Position numbers and translations under genes: made by a program. The notes below the pieces were generated by a model, which saw nothing but the letters and a program-made list of their open reading frames with translations, ran no database searches and was not told the DNA's origin. DNA of 25,280 nt from Saccoglossus kowalevskii (Eukaryota > Hemichordata > Enteropneusta > Harrimaniidae): assembly GCF_000003605.2 (NCBI RefSeq), contig NW_003127628.1, positions 1-25,280 of the forward strand, in the 5' to 3' direction. Shown here in pieces: positions 1 to 12,894 of this stretch (positions are counted from its first letter, which is position 1; each line of letters begins with the position of its first letter).

Positions 1-83
1 CATACCACTACGTGTCACTGATTAACTATCGCTGCGTGTCACTGATTACTATCTCACTGCGTGTCACTGATTACTACCACTGC
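1..83. repeat. irregular monomers at the left edge of the window
   Basis: The first GTGTC cores start at 12, 36, 61 and 84, spacings of 24, 25 and then 23 bp. The extra bases are an A in ATTAACTATC near 24 and two bases in ATCTCACTG near 53. Two successive length changes here contrast with the nearly invariant 23-bp register that follows. This could mean that the left end of the array is close, since array edges tend to be degenerate, but the monomers are otherwise near consensus and no unique sequence is visible. Confidence 0.6.
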
Positions 84-118
84 GTGTCACTGATTACTAT
101 CACTGCGTGTCACTGATT

Positions 119-201
119 ACAACCACTGCCTGTCAATGATTACTACCACTGCGTGTCAATGATTACTACCAATGCTTGTCACTGATTGCTACCAAAGCGT
201 G
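119..201. repeat. CAATG/CTTG/CAAAG marker block, copy 1
   Basis: A run of about four unusual monomers: ACAACCACTGCCTG, then two units with TCAATGATT, then AATGCTTGTC and ACCAAAGCGTG. The same unusual succession returns at 13,435-13,517 with no difference that I can see and, more altered, at 905-959 and 10,468-10,550. Shared rare changes in the same order show that these are copies of one ancestral block and not independent mutations. Confidence 0.85.
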
Positions 202-222
202 TCACTGATTACTACCACTGCA

Positions 223-480
223 TGTCACTGATTACTATCACTGCGTGTCACTGATTACAATCACTGCGTGTCACTGATTACTATCACTGCGTGTCACTGA
301 TTACTACCATAACGTGTCACTGATTACTACCACAACGTGTCTCTGATTACTACCACTACGTGTCACTGTTTACTACCACTGCGTGTCACTGATTACTATC
401 ACTACGTGTCACTGTTTACTATTACTGCGTGTCACTGATTACTATTACTGCGTGTCACTGATTACTACCACTACGTGTCA
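223..480. repeat. ACCATAACG/TCTCTG module, copy 1
   Basis: Monomers include the rare ATTACAATCAC (near 255), ACCATAACG at 306, CACAACGTGTCTCTG just after, then the ACGTG + TGTTT units. The same order, including the ATTACAATCAC variant, recurs from about 7,789 with ACCATAACG at 7,872. Other ACCATAACG copies are at 1,041 and 10,655. The 306 to 1,041 spacing of 735 is 32 x 23 less the 1-base deletion near 918. Confidence 0.8.
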
Positions 481-528
481 CTGTTTACTACCACTGCGTG
501 TCACTGATTACTATCACTGCGTGTCACT

Positions 529-800
529 GATGACTACCACTGCGTGTCACTGATTACTACCACTGCATGTCACTGATTACTACCACTGCATGTCACTGAT
601 TACTACCACTGCGTGTCACTGATTACTACCACTGCGTGTCACTGATTACTATCACTGCATGTCACTGATTACTATTACTGCGTGTCACTGATTACTACCA
701 CTACGTGTCACTGATTACTATCGCTGCGTGACACTGATTACTATCACTGCGTGTCACTGATTACTATCACTGCGTGTCACTGATTACTATCACTGCGTGT
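529..800. repeat. A-like higher-order module, partial
   Basis: It starts with TGATGACTACC and continues with the monomer succession of form A (GCATG twice, GCGTG twice, ATCACTGCATG, ATTACTGCG, ACGTG, then ATCGCTGCGTGACAC near 722-733). It then departs into ATCACTG units and never reaches the paired ACAACG marker, so it is a truncated or rearranged relative of the modules at 1,264, 8,095 and 13,776. Confidence 0.7.
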
Positions 801-904
801 CACTGATTAATACCACTACGTGTCACTGAATACTATAACAGCGTGTCAGTGATTACTACCACTGCGTGTCACTGATTAGTACCACTGCGTGTCACTGATT
901 ACTA

Positions 905-959
905 CCACTGCGTGTCAGGATTACTACCAATGCTTGTCACTGATTGGTACCAAAGCGTG
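905..959. repeat. marker block copy 2, with 22-bp monomer
   Basis: It contains AATGCTTGTC at 929 and ACCAAAGCGTG, as at 119-201, but lacks the preceding CAATG units. At 915-920 the sequence is GTCAGGATT where GTCACTGATT is usual, one base shorter. Every later monomer up to about 16,705 is shifted by this one base relative to the start of the array. Confidence 0.8.
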
Positions 960-1040
960 TCACTGATTACTACCAGTGCATGTCACTGATTACTATCACT
1001 GCGTGTCACTGATTACTATCACTGCGTGTCACAGATTACT

Positions 1041-1930
1041 ACCATAACGTGTCACTGATTACTACCACAACGTGTCTCTGATTACTACTACTACGTGTCA
1101 CTGTTTACTACCACTGCGTGTCACTGATTACTATCACTACGTGTCACTGTTTACTATTACTGCGTGTCACTGATTACTATTACTGCGGGTCACTGATTAC
1201 TACCACTACGTGTCACTGTTTACTACCACTGCGTGTCACTGATTGCTATCACTGCGTGTCACTGATGACTACCACTGCGTGTCACTGATTACTTCCACTG
1301 CATGTCACTGATTACTACCACTGCATGTCACTGATTACTACCACTGCGTGTCACTGATTACTACCACTGCATGTCACTGAGTACTATCACTGCATGTCAC
1401 TGATTACTATTACTGCGTGTCACTGATTACTACCACTACGTGTCACTGATTACTATCGCTGCGTGACACTGATTACTATCGCTGCGTGTCACTGATTACT
1501 ATCACTGCGTGTCACTGATTACTACCACTGCGTGTCACTTATTAACATTACTGCGTGTCACTGATTACTACCACTGCGTGTCACTGATTACTATCACTGC
1601 GTGTCACTGATTACTACCACTACGTGTCACTGATTACTATCGCTGCGTGTCACTGATTACTATCGCTGCGTGTCACTGATTACTATCACTGTGTGTCACT
1701 GATTACTACCACAACGTGTCACTCATTACTACCACAACGTGTCACTGATTACTATCACTGCGTGTCACTGATTACTACCACTGCGTGTCACTGATTACTA
1801 CCACTGCGTGTCACTGAGTACTATCACTGCATGTCACTGATTACTACCACTGCGTGTCACTGATTACTATTACTGCGTGTCACTGATTACTACCACTGCA
1901 TGTCACTGATTACTACCACTGCATGTCACT
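1041..1930. repeat. 0.89-kb higher-order block including form A, copy 1
   Basis: This stretch matches 7,872-8,761 in monomer order at a constant offset of 6,831 bp (297 x 23), with a few substitutions. It includes ACCATAACG, the TGTTT units, the TGATGAC marker at 1,264, the GCGTGACAC monomer near 1,465, ATTAACATTACTG near 1,543, and the ACAACG pair at 1,711 and 1,734 separated by TCACTCATT. Form A is defined by 447 bp between TGATGAC and the first ACAACG. Confidence 0.85.
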
Positions 1931-2309
1931 GATTACTATCACTGCGTGTCACTGATTACTATCACTGCGTGTCACTGATTACTACCACTACGTGTCACTG
2001 ATTACTATCGCTGCGTGTCACTGATTACTACCACTGCGTGTCACTGATTACTACCACTGCGTGTCACTGAGTACTATCACTGCATGTCACTGATTACTAC
2101 CACTGCGTGTCACTGATTACTACCACTGCGTGTCACTGAGTACTATCACTGCATGTCACTGATTACTACCACTGTGTGTCACTGATTACTATTACTGCGT
2201 GTCACTGATTACTACCACTACGTGTCACTGATTACTACCACTGCGTGTCACTGATTACTACCACTGCATGTCACTGATTACTATCACTGCGTGTCACTGA
2301 TTACTACCA

Positions 2310-2800
2310 CTGCATGACACTGATTACTACCACTGCGTGTCACTGATTACTATCACTGTGTGTCACTGATTACTATCACTGCGTGTCACTGATTACTATC
2401 ACTGCGTGTCACTGATTACTATCACTGTGTGTCACTGATTACTACCACTGCATGTCACTGATTACTACCACTGCGTGTCACTGATTACTATCACTGCGTG
2501 TCACTGTTTACTATCACTGAATGTCACTGATTACTACCACTGCATGTCACTGATTACTATCACTGCGTGTCACTGATTACTATCACTGCGTGTCACTGAT
2601 TACTATCACTGCGTGTCACTGATTACTACCACTGCGTGTCAGTGATTACTATCACTGCGTGTCACTGATTACTACCACTACGTGTCACTGATTACTATCG
2701 CTGCGTGTCACTGATTACTACCACTGCGTGTCACTGATTACTACCACTACGTGTCACTGATTACTATCGCTGCGTGTCACTGATTACTACCACTGCGTGT
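2310..2800. repeat. long-range duplicated block, left copy
   Basis: From GCATGACAC onward this block matches 21,973-22,457 without a difference that I could find by reading. Shared rarities include CTGAATGTC near 2,518, GTCAGTGATT at 2,638-2,647 and two ACGTG/TCGCTG pairs. The offset is 19,663 bp, equal to 855 x 23 minus 2, exactly what the +1 near 16,706 and the -3 near 20,663 predict. GTCAGTG makes CACTG-CGTGT-CAGTG at 2,630-2,644, a 5-bp stem with a 5-base loop. Confidence 0.85.
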
Positions 2801-3218
2801 CACTGATTACTATCACTGCGTGTCACTGATTACTATCACTGCGTGTCACTGATTACTACCACTGCATGTCACTGATTACTATCACTGCGTGTCACTGATT
2901 ACTATCACTGCGTGTCACTGATTACTACCACTACGTGTCACTGATTACTATCGCTGCGTGTCACTGATTACTACCACTGCGTGTCACTGATTACTATCAC
3001 TGCGTGTCACTGATTACTATCACTGCGTGTCACTGTTTACTACCACTGCGTGTCACTGATTACTATCACTACGTGTCACTGATTACTATCACTGCGTGTC
3101 ACTGATTACTATTACTGCGTGTCACTGATTACTATTACTGCGTGTCACTGATTACTACCACTACGTGTCACTGATTACTACCACTGCGTGTCACTGATTA
3201 CTATCACTGCGTGTCACT

Positions 3219-3765
3219 GATGACTACCACTGCGTGTCACTGATTACTACCACTGCATGTCACTGATTACTACCACTGCATGTCACTGATTACTACCACT
3301 GCGTGTCACTGATTACTACCACTGCGTGTCACTGATTACTATCACTGCATGTCACTGATTACTACCACTGCGTGTCACTGATTACTATCACTGCGTGTCA
3401 CTGATTACTACCACTGCGTGTCACTGATTACTATCACTGCGTGTCACTGATTACTACCACTACGTGTCACTGATTACTATCGCTGCGTGTCACTGATTAC
3501 TATCGCTGCGTGTCACTGATTACTATCACTGCGTGTCACTGATTACTACCACTGCGTGTCACTGATTAATATTACTGCGTGTCACTGATTACTACCACTG
3601 CGTGTCACTGATTACTATCACTGCGTGTCACTGATTACTACCACTACGTGTCACTGATTACTATCGCTGCGTGTCACTGATTACTATCGCTGCGTGTCAC
3701 TGATTACTATCACTGCGTGTCACTGATTACTACCACAACGTGTCACTCATTACTACCACAACGTG
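3219..3765. repeat. higher-order module, form B, copy 1
   Basis: From TGATGACTACC to the ACAACG pair (3,735 and 3,758, joined by TCACTCATT). The distance between markers is 516 bp, three monomers more than form A. It carries ATTAATATTACTG and two ACGTG/TCGCTG/TCGCTG triplets and lacks the GCGTGACAC monomer of form A. Confidence 0.85.
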
Positions 3766-5052
3766 TCACTGATTACTATCACTGCGTGTCACTGATTACT
3801 ACCACTGCGTGTCACTGATTACTACCACTGCGTGTCACTGAGTACTATCACTGCATGTCACTGATTACTACCACTGCGTGTCACTGATTACTACCACTGC
3901 GTGTCACTGATTACTACCACTGCATGTCACTGATTACTATCACTGCGTGTCACTGATTACTATCACTGCGTGTCACTGATTACTACCACTACGTGTCACT
4001 GATTACTATCGCTGCGTGTCACTGATTACTACCACTGCGTGTCACTGATTACTATCACTGCGTGTCACTGATTACTATCACTACGTGTCACTGTTTACTA
4101 CCACTGCGTGTCACTGATTACTATCACTACGTGTCACTGTTTACTATTAGTGCGTGTCACTGATTACTATTACTGCGTGTCACTGATTACTACCACTACG
4201 TGTCACTGATTACTACCACTGCGTGTCACTGATTACTATCACTGTGTGTCACTGATTACTATCACTGCGTGTCACTGATTACTATCACTGCGTGTCACTG
4301 ATTACTATCACTGTGTGTCACTGATTACTACCACTGCATGTCACTGATTACTACCACTGCGTGTCACTGATTACTATCACTGCGTGTCACTGTTTACTAT
4401 CACTGCATGTCACTGATTACTACCACTGCATGTCACTGATTACTATCACTGCGTGTCACTGATTACTATCACTGCGTGTCACTGATTACTACCACTACGT
4501 GTCACTGATTACTATCGCTGCGTGTCACTGATTACTACCACTGCGTGTCACTGATTACTGCCACTGCATGTCACTGATTACTATCACTGCGTGTCACTGA
4601 TTACTATCACTGCGTGTCACTGATTACTACCACTGCGTGTCACTGACTACTACCACTGCATGTCACTGATTACTATCACTGCGTGTCACTGATTACTATC
4701 ACTGCGTGTCACTGATTGCTACCACTACGTATCACTGATTACTATCGCTGCGTGTCACTGATTACTACCACTGCGTGTCACTGATTACTACCACTGCATG
4801 TCACTGATTACTATCACTGCGTGTCACTGATTACTATTACTGCGTGTCACTGATTACTACAACTGCGTGTCACTGATTACTACCACTGCGTGTCACTGAG
4901 TACTATCACTGCATGTCACTGATTACTACCACTGCGTGTCACAGATTACTATCACTGCGTGTCACTGATTACTACCACTGCGTGTCACTGATTACTACCA
5001 CTGCATGTCACTGATTACTATTACTGCGTGTCACTGATTACTACCACTGCAT

Positions 5053-5259
5053 GACACTGATTACTACCACTGCGTGTCACTGATTACTATCACTGCGTGT
5101 CACTGATTACTATCACTGCGTGTCACTGATTACTATCACTGTGTGTCACTGATTACTACCACTGCATGTTACTGATTACTACCACTGCGTGTCACTGATT
5201 ACTATCACTGCGTGTCACTGTTTACTATCACTGCATGTCACTGATTACTACCACTGCAT
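5053..5259. repeat. 207-bp (9-monomer) tandem duplication, unit 1
   Basis: Nine monomers from GACACTG onward. The unit contains the rare monomer GCATGTTACTG (TT at 5,169-5,170) and one GTGTG and one TGTTT variant. The adjacent 207 bp repeat the same order. Confidence 0.9.
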
Positions 5260-5466
5260 GACACTGATTACTACCACTGCGTGTCACTGATTACTATCAC
5301 TGCGTGTCACTGATTACTATCACTGCGTGTCACTGATTACTATCACTGTGTGTCACTGATTACTACCACTGCATGTTACTGATTACTACCACTGCGTGTC
5401 ACTGATTACTATCACTGCGTGTCACTGTTTACTATCACTGCATGTCACTGATTACTACCACTGCGT
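5260..5466. repeat. 207-bp (9-monomer) tandem duplication, unit 2
   Basis: Repeats unit 1 exactly by eye, including GCATGTTACTG (TT at 5,376-5,377, offset 207 = 9 x 23). I noticed this rare monomer nowhere else in the window, which argues for a recent local duplication by exchange one 9-mer out of register. Confidence 0.9.
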
Positions 5467-6110
5467 GTCACTGATTACTACCACTGCGTGTCACTGATTA
5501 CTATCACTGCGTGTCACTGTTTACTATCACTGCATGTCACTGATTACTACCACTGCATGTCACTGATTACTACCACTACGTGTCACTGATTACTATCGCT
5601 GCGTGTCACTGATTACTACCACTGCGTGTCACTGATTACTATCACTGCGTGTCACTGATTACTATCACTACGTGTCACTGTTTACTACCACTGCGTGTCA
5701 CAGATTACTATCACTACGTGTCACTGTTTACTATTACTGCGTGTCACTGATTACTATTACTGCGTGTCACTGATTACTACCACTACGTGTCACTGATTAC
5801 TACCACTGCGTGTCACTGATTACTATCACTGCGTGTCACTGATTACTACCACTGCGTGTCACTAATTACTATTACTGCGTGTCACTGATTACTACCACTG
5901 CGTGTCACTGATTACTATCACTACGTGTCACTGATTACTACCACTACGTGTCACTGATTACTATTACTGCGTGTCACTGATTACTACCACTGCGTGTCAC
6001 TGATTACTATCACTGCGTGTCACTGATTACTACCACTACGTGTCACTGATTACTATCACTGCGTGTCACTGATTACTATTACTGCGTGTCACTGATTACT
6101 ACCACTGCAT

Positions 6111-7559
6111 GCCACTTATTACTACCACTGCGTGTCACTGATTACTATCACTGCGTGTCACTGATTACTATCACTGCGTGTCACTGATTACTATCACTGC
6201 GTGTCACTGATTACTATCACTGCGTGTCACTGATTACTACCACTGCGTGTCACTGATTACTACCACTGCGTGTCACTGATTACTATCACTGCGTGTCACT
6301 GTTTACTATCACTGCATGTCACTGATTACTACCACTGCATGTCACTGATTACTATCACTGCGTGTCACTGATTACTATCACTGCGTGTCACTGATTACTA
6401 TCACTGCATGTCACTGATTACTACCACTGCATGTCACTGATTACTATCACTGCGTGTCACTGATTACTATCACTGCGTGTCACTGATTACTACCACTGCG
6501 TGTCACTGATTACTAGCACTGTGTGTCACTGATTACTACCACTGCATGTCACTGATTACTATCACTGCGTGTCACTGATTACTATCACTGCGTGTCACTG
6601 ATTACTACCACTGTGTGTCACTGATTACTACCACTGCATGTCACTGATTACTATCACTGCGTGTCACTGATTATTTTTACTGCGTGTCACTGAGTACTAT
6701 CACTGCATGTCACTGATTACTACCACTGCGTGTCACTGATTACTATCACTGCGTGTCACTGATTACTACCACTGCGTGTCACTGATTACTACCACTGCAT
6801 GACACTGATTACTACCACTGCGTGTCACTGATTACTATCACTGTGTGTCACTGATTACTATCACTGCGTGTCACTGATTACTATCACTGCGTGTCACTGA
6901 TTACTATCACTGTGTGTCACTGATTACTACCACTGCATGTCACTCATTACTACCACTGCGTGTCACTGATTACTATCACTGCGTGTCACTGTTTACTATC
7001 ACTGAATGTCACTGATTACTACCACTGCATGTCACTGATTACTATCACTGCGTGTCACTGATTACTATCACTGCGTGTCACTGATTACTACCACTACGTG
7101 TCACTGATTACTATCGCTGCGTGTCACTGATTACTACCACTGCGTGTCACTGATTACTACCACTGCATGTCACTGATTACTATCACTGCGTGTCACTGAT
7201 TACTATCACTGCGTGTCACTGATTACTACCACTACGTATCACTGATTACTATCGCTGCGTGTCACTGATTACTACCACTGCGTGTCACTGATTACTACCA
7301 CTGCATGTCACTGATTACTATCACTGCGTGTCACTGATTACTATTACTGCGTGTCACTGATTACTACCACTGCGTGTCACTGATTACTACCACTGCGTGT
7401 CACTGAGTACTATCACTGCATGTCACTGATTACTACCACTGCGTGTCACAGATTACTATCACTGCGTGTCACTGATTACTACCACTGCGTGTCACTGATT
7501 ACTACCACTGCATGTCACTGATTACTATTACTGCGTGTCACTGATTACTACCACTGCAT
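6111..7559. repeat. 63-monomer (1,449-bp) higher-order unit
   Basis: It runs from GCCACTTATT (6,111) to the next CACTTATT monomer, GACACTTATT at 7,560, a spacing of exactly 63 x 23. The unit contains TACTAGCACTG (near 6,513), ATTATTTTTACTG (6,671), CTGAATGTC (7,004) and TACGTATC (7,233-7,240). A related unit bounded by the same two markers is at 22,900-24,371, one monomer longer. After 7,560 the monomer order follows that after 6,111 up to about 7,800 (four ATCACTG units, two ACC units, TGTTT), supporting a tandem relation. Confidence 0.8.
6671..7010. repeat. ATTATTTTT to CTGAATG block, copy 1
   Basis: The rare sequence TTATTTTTACTG replaces TTACTATCACTG at 6,671 and is followed by GAGTACTATCACTGCATG, GCATGACAC, two GTGTG units and, 333 bp on, CTGAATGTC. 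The same markers 333 bp apart occur at 21,849 and 23,483, so three copies exist in the window. Confidence 0.85.
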
Positions 7560-7871
7560 GACACTTATTACTACCACTGCGTGTCACTGATTACTATCAC
7601 TGCGTGTCACTGATTACTATCACTGCGTGTCACTGATTACTATCACTGCGTGTCACTGATTACTATCACTGCGTGTCACTGATTACTACCACTGCGTGTC
7701 ACTGATTACTACCACTGCGTGTCACTGATTACTATCACTGCGTGTCACTGTTTACTATCACTGCATGTCACTGATTACTACCACTGCATGTCACTGATTA
7801 CTATCACTGCGTGTCACTGATTACAATCACTGCGTGTCACTGATTACTATCACTGCGTGTCACTGATTACT

Positions 7872-8761
7872 ACCATAACGTGTCACTGATTACTACCACA
7901 ACGTGTCTCTGATTACTACCACTACGTGTCACTGTTTACTACCACTGCGTGTCACTGATTACTATCACTACGTGTCACTGTTTACTATTACTGCGTGTCA
8001 CTGATTACTATTACTGCGTGTCACTGATTACTACCACTACGTGTCACTGTTTACTACCACTGCGTGTCACTGATTACTATCACTGCGTGTCACTGATGAC
8101 TACCACTGCGTGTCACTGATTACTACCACTGCATGTCACTGATTACTACCACTGCATGTCACTGATTACTACCACTGCGTGTCACTGATTACTACCACTG
8201 CGTGTCACTGAGTACTATCACTGCATGTCACTGATTACTATTACTGCGTGTCACTGATTACTACCACTACGTGTCACTGATTACTATCGCTGCGTGACAC
8301 TGATTACTATCGCTGCGTGTCACTGATTACTATCACTGCGTGTCACTGATTACTACCACTGCGTGTCACTGATTAACATTACTGCGTGTCACTGATTACT
8401 ACCACTGCGTGACACTGATTACTATCACTGCGTGTCACTGATTACTACCACTACGTGTCACTGATTACTATCGCTGCGTGTCACTGATTACTATCGCTGC
8501 GTGTCACTGATTACTATCACTGTGTGTCACTGATTACTACCACAACGTGTCACTCATTACTACCACAACGTGTCACTGATTACTATCACTGCGTGTCACT
8601 GATTACTACCACTGCGTGTCACTGATTACTACCACTGCGTGTCACTGAGTACTATCACTGCATGTCACTGATTACTACCACTGCGTGTCACTGATTACTA
8701 CCACTGCGTGTCACTGATTACTACCACTGCATGTCACTGATTACTACCACTGCATGTCATT
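7872..8761. repeat. 0.89-kb higher-order block including form A, copy 2
   Basis: Matches 1,041-1,930 at an offset of 6,831 bp. TGATGAC is at 8,095 and the first ACAACG at 8,542 (447 bp, form A). Differences are few, for example GCGTGACAC replaces GCGTGTCAC at one additional monomer near 8,408, and one ATTACTG unit reads ACCACTG. Confidence 0.85.
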
Positions 8762-8784
8762 GATTACTATCACTGCGTGTCACT

Positions 8785-9370
8785 GAGTACTATCACTACG
8801 TGTCACTGACTACTATCGCTGCGTGTCACTGATTACTATCACTGCGTGTCACTGATTACTACCACTACGTGTCACTGATTACTATCGCTGCGTGTCACTG
8901 ATTACTATCGCTGCGTGTCACTGATTACTATCACTGCATGTCACTGAGTACTACCACTGCGTGTCACTGATTAATATTACTGCGTGTCACTGATTACTAC
9001 CACTGCGTGTCACTGATTACTATCACTGCGTGTCACTGATTACTACCATTACGTGTCACTGATTACAATCGCTGCGTGTCACTGATTACTATCGCTGCGT
9101 GTCACTGATTACTATCACTGCGTGTCACTGATTACTACCACAACGTGTCACTGATTACTACCACAACGTGTCACTGATTACTATCACTGCGTGTCACTGA
9201 TTACTACCACTGCGTGTCACTGATTACTACCACTGCGTGTCACTGAGTACTATCACTGCATGTCACTGATTACTACCACTGTGTGTCACTGATTACTATT
9301 ACTGCGTGTCACTGATTACTACCACTGCGTGTCACTGATTACTACCACTGCGTGTCACTGATTACTACCA
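8785..9370. repeat. 0.59-kb block, copy 1 of 3
   Basis: Matches 9,751-10,336 at a constant offset of 966 bp (42 x 23), with scattered substitutions such as ACCATTACG for ACCACTACG. Shared markers are GATTAATATT (8,969), GATTACAATCGCTG (near 9,061) and an ACAACG pair (9,140) joined by TCACTGATT and not TCACTCATT. The match ends where this copy has TGTTT. Confidence 0.8.
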
Positions 9371-9750
9371 CTGCGTGTCACTGTTTACTACCACTGCGTG
9401 TCACTGATTACTATCACTACGTGTCACTGTTTACTATTACTGCGTGTCACTGATTACTATTACTGCGTGTCACTGATTACTACCACTACGTGTCACTGTT
9501 TACTACCACTGCGTGTCACTGATTACTACCACTGCATGTCACTGATTACTACCACTGCGTGTCACTGATTACTACCACTGCGTGTCACTGAGTACTACCA
9601 CTACGTGTCACTGATTACTATCACTGCGTGTCACTGATGACTACCACTGCGTGTCACTGATTACTACCACTGCATGTCACTGATTACTACCACTGCATGT
9701 CACTGATTACTACCACTGCGTGTCACTGATTACTACCACTGCGTGTCACT

Positions 9751-10336
9751 GAGTACTACCACTACGTGTCACTGATTACTATCGCTGCGTGTCACTGATT
9801 ACTATCACTGCGTGTCACTGATTACTACCACTACGTGTCACTGATTACTATCGCTGCGTGTCACTGATTACTATCGCTGCGTGTCACTGATTACTATCAC
9901 TGCATGTCACTGATTACTACCACTGCGTGTCACTGATTAATATTACTGCGTGTCACTGATTACTACCACTGCGTGTCACTGATTACTATCACTGCGTGTC
10001 ACTGATTACTACCACTACGTGTCACTGATTACAATCGCTGCGTGTCACTGATTACTATCGCTGCGTGTCACTGATTACTATCACTGCGTGTCACTGATTA
10101 CTACCACAACGTGTCACTGATTACTACCACAACGTGTCACTGATTACTATCACTGCGTGTCACTGATTACTACCACTGCGTGTCACTGATTACTACCACT
10201 GCGTGTCACTGAGTACTATCACTGCATGTCACTGATTACTACCACTGTGTGTCACTGATTACTATTACTGCGTGTCACTGATTACTACCACTGCGTGTCA
10301 CTGATTACTACCACTGCGTGTCACTGATTACTACCA
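9751..10336. repeat. 0.59-kb block, copy 2 of 3
   Basis: Copy of 8,785-9,370 (offset 966) and of the later block at 12,895-13,262 (offset 2,967). Markers are GATTAATATT at 9,935, GATTACAATCG near 10,027 and ACAACG at 10,106. Confidence 0.8.
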
Positions 10337-10467
10337 CTGCGTGTCACTGATTACTACCACTGCGTGTCACTGATTACTACCACTGAGTGTCACTGATTAC
10401 TATCACTGCGTGTCACTGATTACTACCACTGCTTGTCACTGATTACTACCACTGCGTGTCACTGATT

Positions 10468-10550
10468 ACAACCAGTGCGTGTCAATGATTACTACCACTG
10501 CGTGTCAATGATTACTGCCAATGCTTGTCACTGATTACTACCAAAGCGTG
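10468..10550. repeat. CAATG/CTTG/CAAAG marker block, copy 3
   Basis: Same succession as 119-201 with private changes (ACCAGTGCG for ACCACTGCC, ACTGCCAATG for ACTACCAATG). Its AATGCTTGTC at 10,520 lies 2,967 bp (129 x 23) before the one at 13,487. Confidence 0.85.
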
Positions 10551-10877
10551 TCACTGATTACTACCACTGCATGTCACTGATTACTATCACTGCGTGTCAC
10601 TGATTACTATCACTGCGTGTCACTGATTACTATCACTGCGTGTCACTGATTACTACCATAACGTGTCACTGATTACTACCACAATGTGTCTCTGATCACT
10701 ACCACTACGTGTCACTGTTTACTACCACTGCGTGTAACTGATTACTATCACTACGTGTCACTGTTTACTATTACTGCGTGTCACTGATTACTATTACTGC
10801 GTGTCACTGATTACTACCACTACGTGTCACTGTTTACTACCACTGCGTGTCACTGATTACTATCACTGCGTGTCACT

Positions 10878-11424
10878 GATGACTACCACTGCGTGTCACT
10901 GATTACTACCACTGCATGTCACTGATTACTACCACTGCATGTCACTGATTACTACCACTGCGTGTCACTGATTACTACCACTGCGTGTCACTGAGTACTA
11001 TCACTGCATGTCACTGATTACTACCACTGCGTGTCACTGATTACTATTACTGCGTGTCACTGATTACTACCACTGCGTGTCACTGATTACTATCACTGCG
11101 TGTCACTGATTACTACCACTACGTGTCACTGATTACTATCGGTGCGTGTCACTGATTACTATCGCTGCGTGTCACTGATTACTATCACTGCGTGTCACTG
11201 ATTACTACCACTGCATGTCACTGATTAACATTACTGCGTGTCACTGATTACTACCACTGCGTGTCACTGATTACTATCACTGCGTGTCACTGATTACTAC
11301 CACTACGTGTCACTGATTACTATCGCTGCGTGTCACTGATTACTATCGCTGCGTGTCACTGATTACTATCACTGTGTGTCACTGATTACTACCACAACGT
11401 GTCACTCATTACTACCACAACGTG
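10878..11424. repeat. higher-order module, form B, copy 2
   Basis: TGATGAC at 10,878 and the ACAACG pair at 11,394 and 11,417, 516 bp apart as in the copies at 3,219 and 17,158. It has ATTAACATTACTG where the other B copies have ATTAATATTACTG, a feature shared with form A, and a private TCGGTGCG near 11,140. It may therefore be an A/B recombinant or a gene-converted copy. Confidence 0.8.
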
Positions 11425-12894
11425 TCACTGATTACTATCACTGCGTGTCACTGATTACTACCACTGCGTGTCACTGATTACTACCACTGCGTGTCACTGA
11501 GTACTATCACTGCATGTCACTGATTACTACCACTGCGTGTCACTGATTACTATTACTGCGTGTCACTGATTACTACCACTGCGTGTCACTGATTACTACC
11601 ACTGCATGTCACTGATTACTATCACTGCGTGTCACTGATTACTATCACTGCGTGTCACTGATTACTACCACTACGTGTCACTGATTACTATCGCTGCGTG
11701 TCACTGATTACTACCACTGCGTGTCACTGATTACTACCACTGCGTGTCACTGAGTACTATCACTGCATGTCACTGATTACTACCACTGCATGTCACTGAT
11801 TACTATCACTGCGTGTCACTGATTACTACCACTGCGTGTCACTGATTACTACCACTGCATGTCACTGATTACTATCACTGCGTGTCACTGATTACTACCA
11901 CTGCATGACACTGATTACTACCACTGCGTGTCACTGATTACTATCACTGTGTGTCACTGATTACTATCACTGCGTGTCACTGATTACTATCACTGCGTGT
12001 CACTGATTACTATCACTGTGTGTCACTGATTACTACCACTGCATGTCACTGATTACTACCACTGCGTGTCACTGATTACTATCACTGCGTGTCACTGATT
12101 ACTACCACTACGTGTCACTGATTACTATCGCTGCGTGTCACTGATTACTACCACTGCGTGTCACTGATTACTACCACTGCATGTCACTGATTACTATCAC
12201 TGCGTGTCACTGATTACTATCACTGCGTGTCACTGATTACTACCACTGCGTGTCACTGATTACTACCACTGCATGTCACTGATTACTATCACTGCGTGTC
12301 ACTGATTACTATCACTGCGTGTCACTGATGACTACCACTGCGTGTCACTGATTACTACCACTGCATGTCACTGATTACTACCACTGCGTGTCACTGATTA
12401 CTATCACTGCGTGTCACTGTTTACTATCACTGCATGTCACTGATTACTACCACTGCATGTCACTGATTACTATCACTGCGTGCCACTGATTACTATCACT
12501 GCGTGTCACTGATTACTACCACTACGTGTCACTGATTACTATCGCTGCGTGTCACTGATTACTACCACTGCGTGTCACTGATTACTATCACTGCGTGTCA
12601 CTGATTACTATCACTACGTGTCACTGTTTACTACCACTGCGTGTCACTGATTACTATCACTACGTGTCACTGTTTACTATTACTGCGTGTCACTGATTAC
12701 TATTACTGCGTGTCACTGATTACTACCACTACGTGTCACTGTTTACTACCACTGCGTGTCACTGATTACTATCACTGCGTGTCATTGATGACTATCACTG
12801 CGTGTCACTGATTACTACCACTGCATGTCACTGATTACTACCACTGCGTGTCACTGATTACTATCACTGCGTGTCACTGATTACTACCACTGCG

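Noticed and set aside
2630-2644. Hairpin or terminator CACTG-CGTGT-CAGTG
   Set aside because: A 5-bp stem produced by one substitution in two copied monomers (also 22,293-22,307). It has no T-run or gene context, so I treat it as a chance palindrome.
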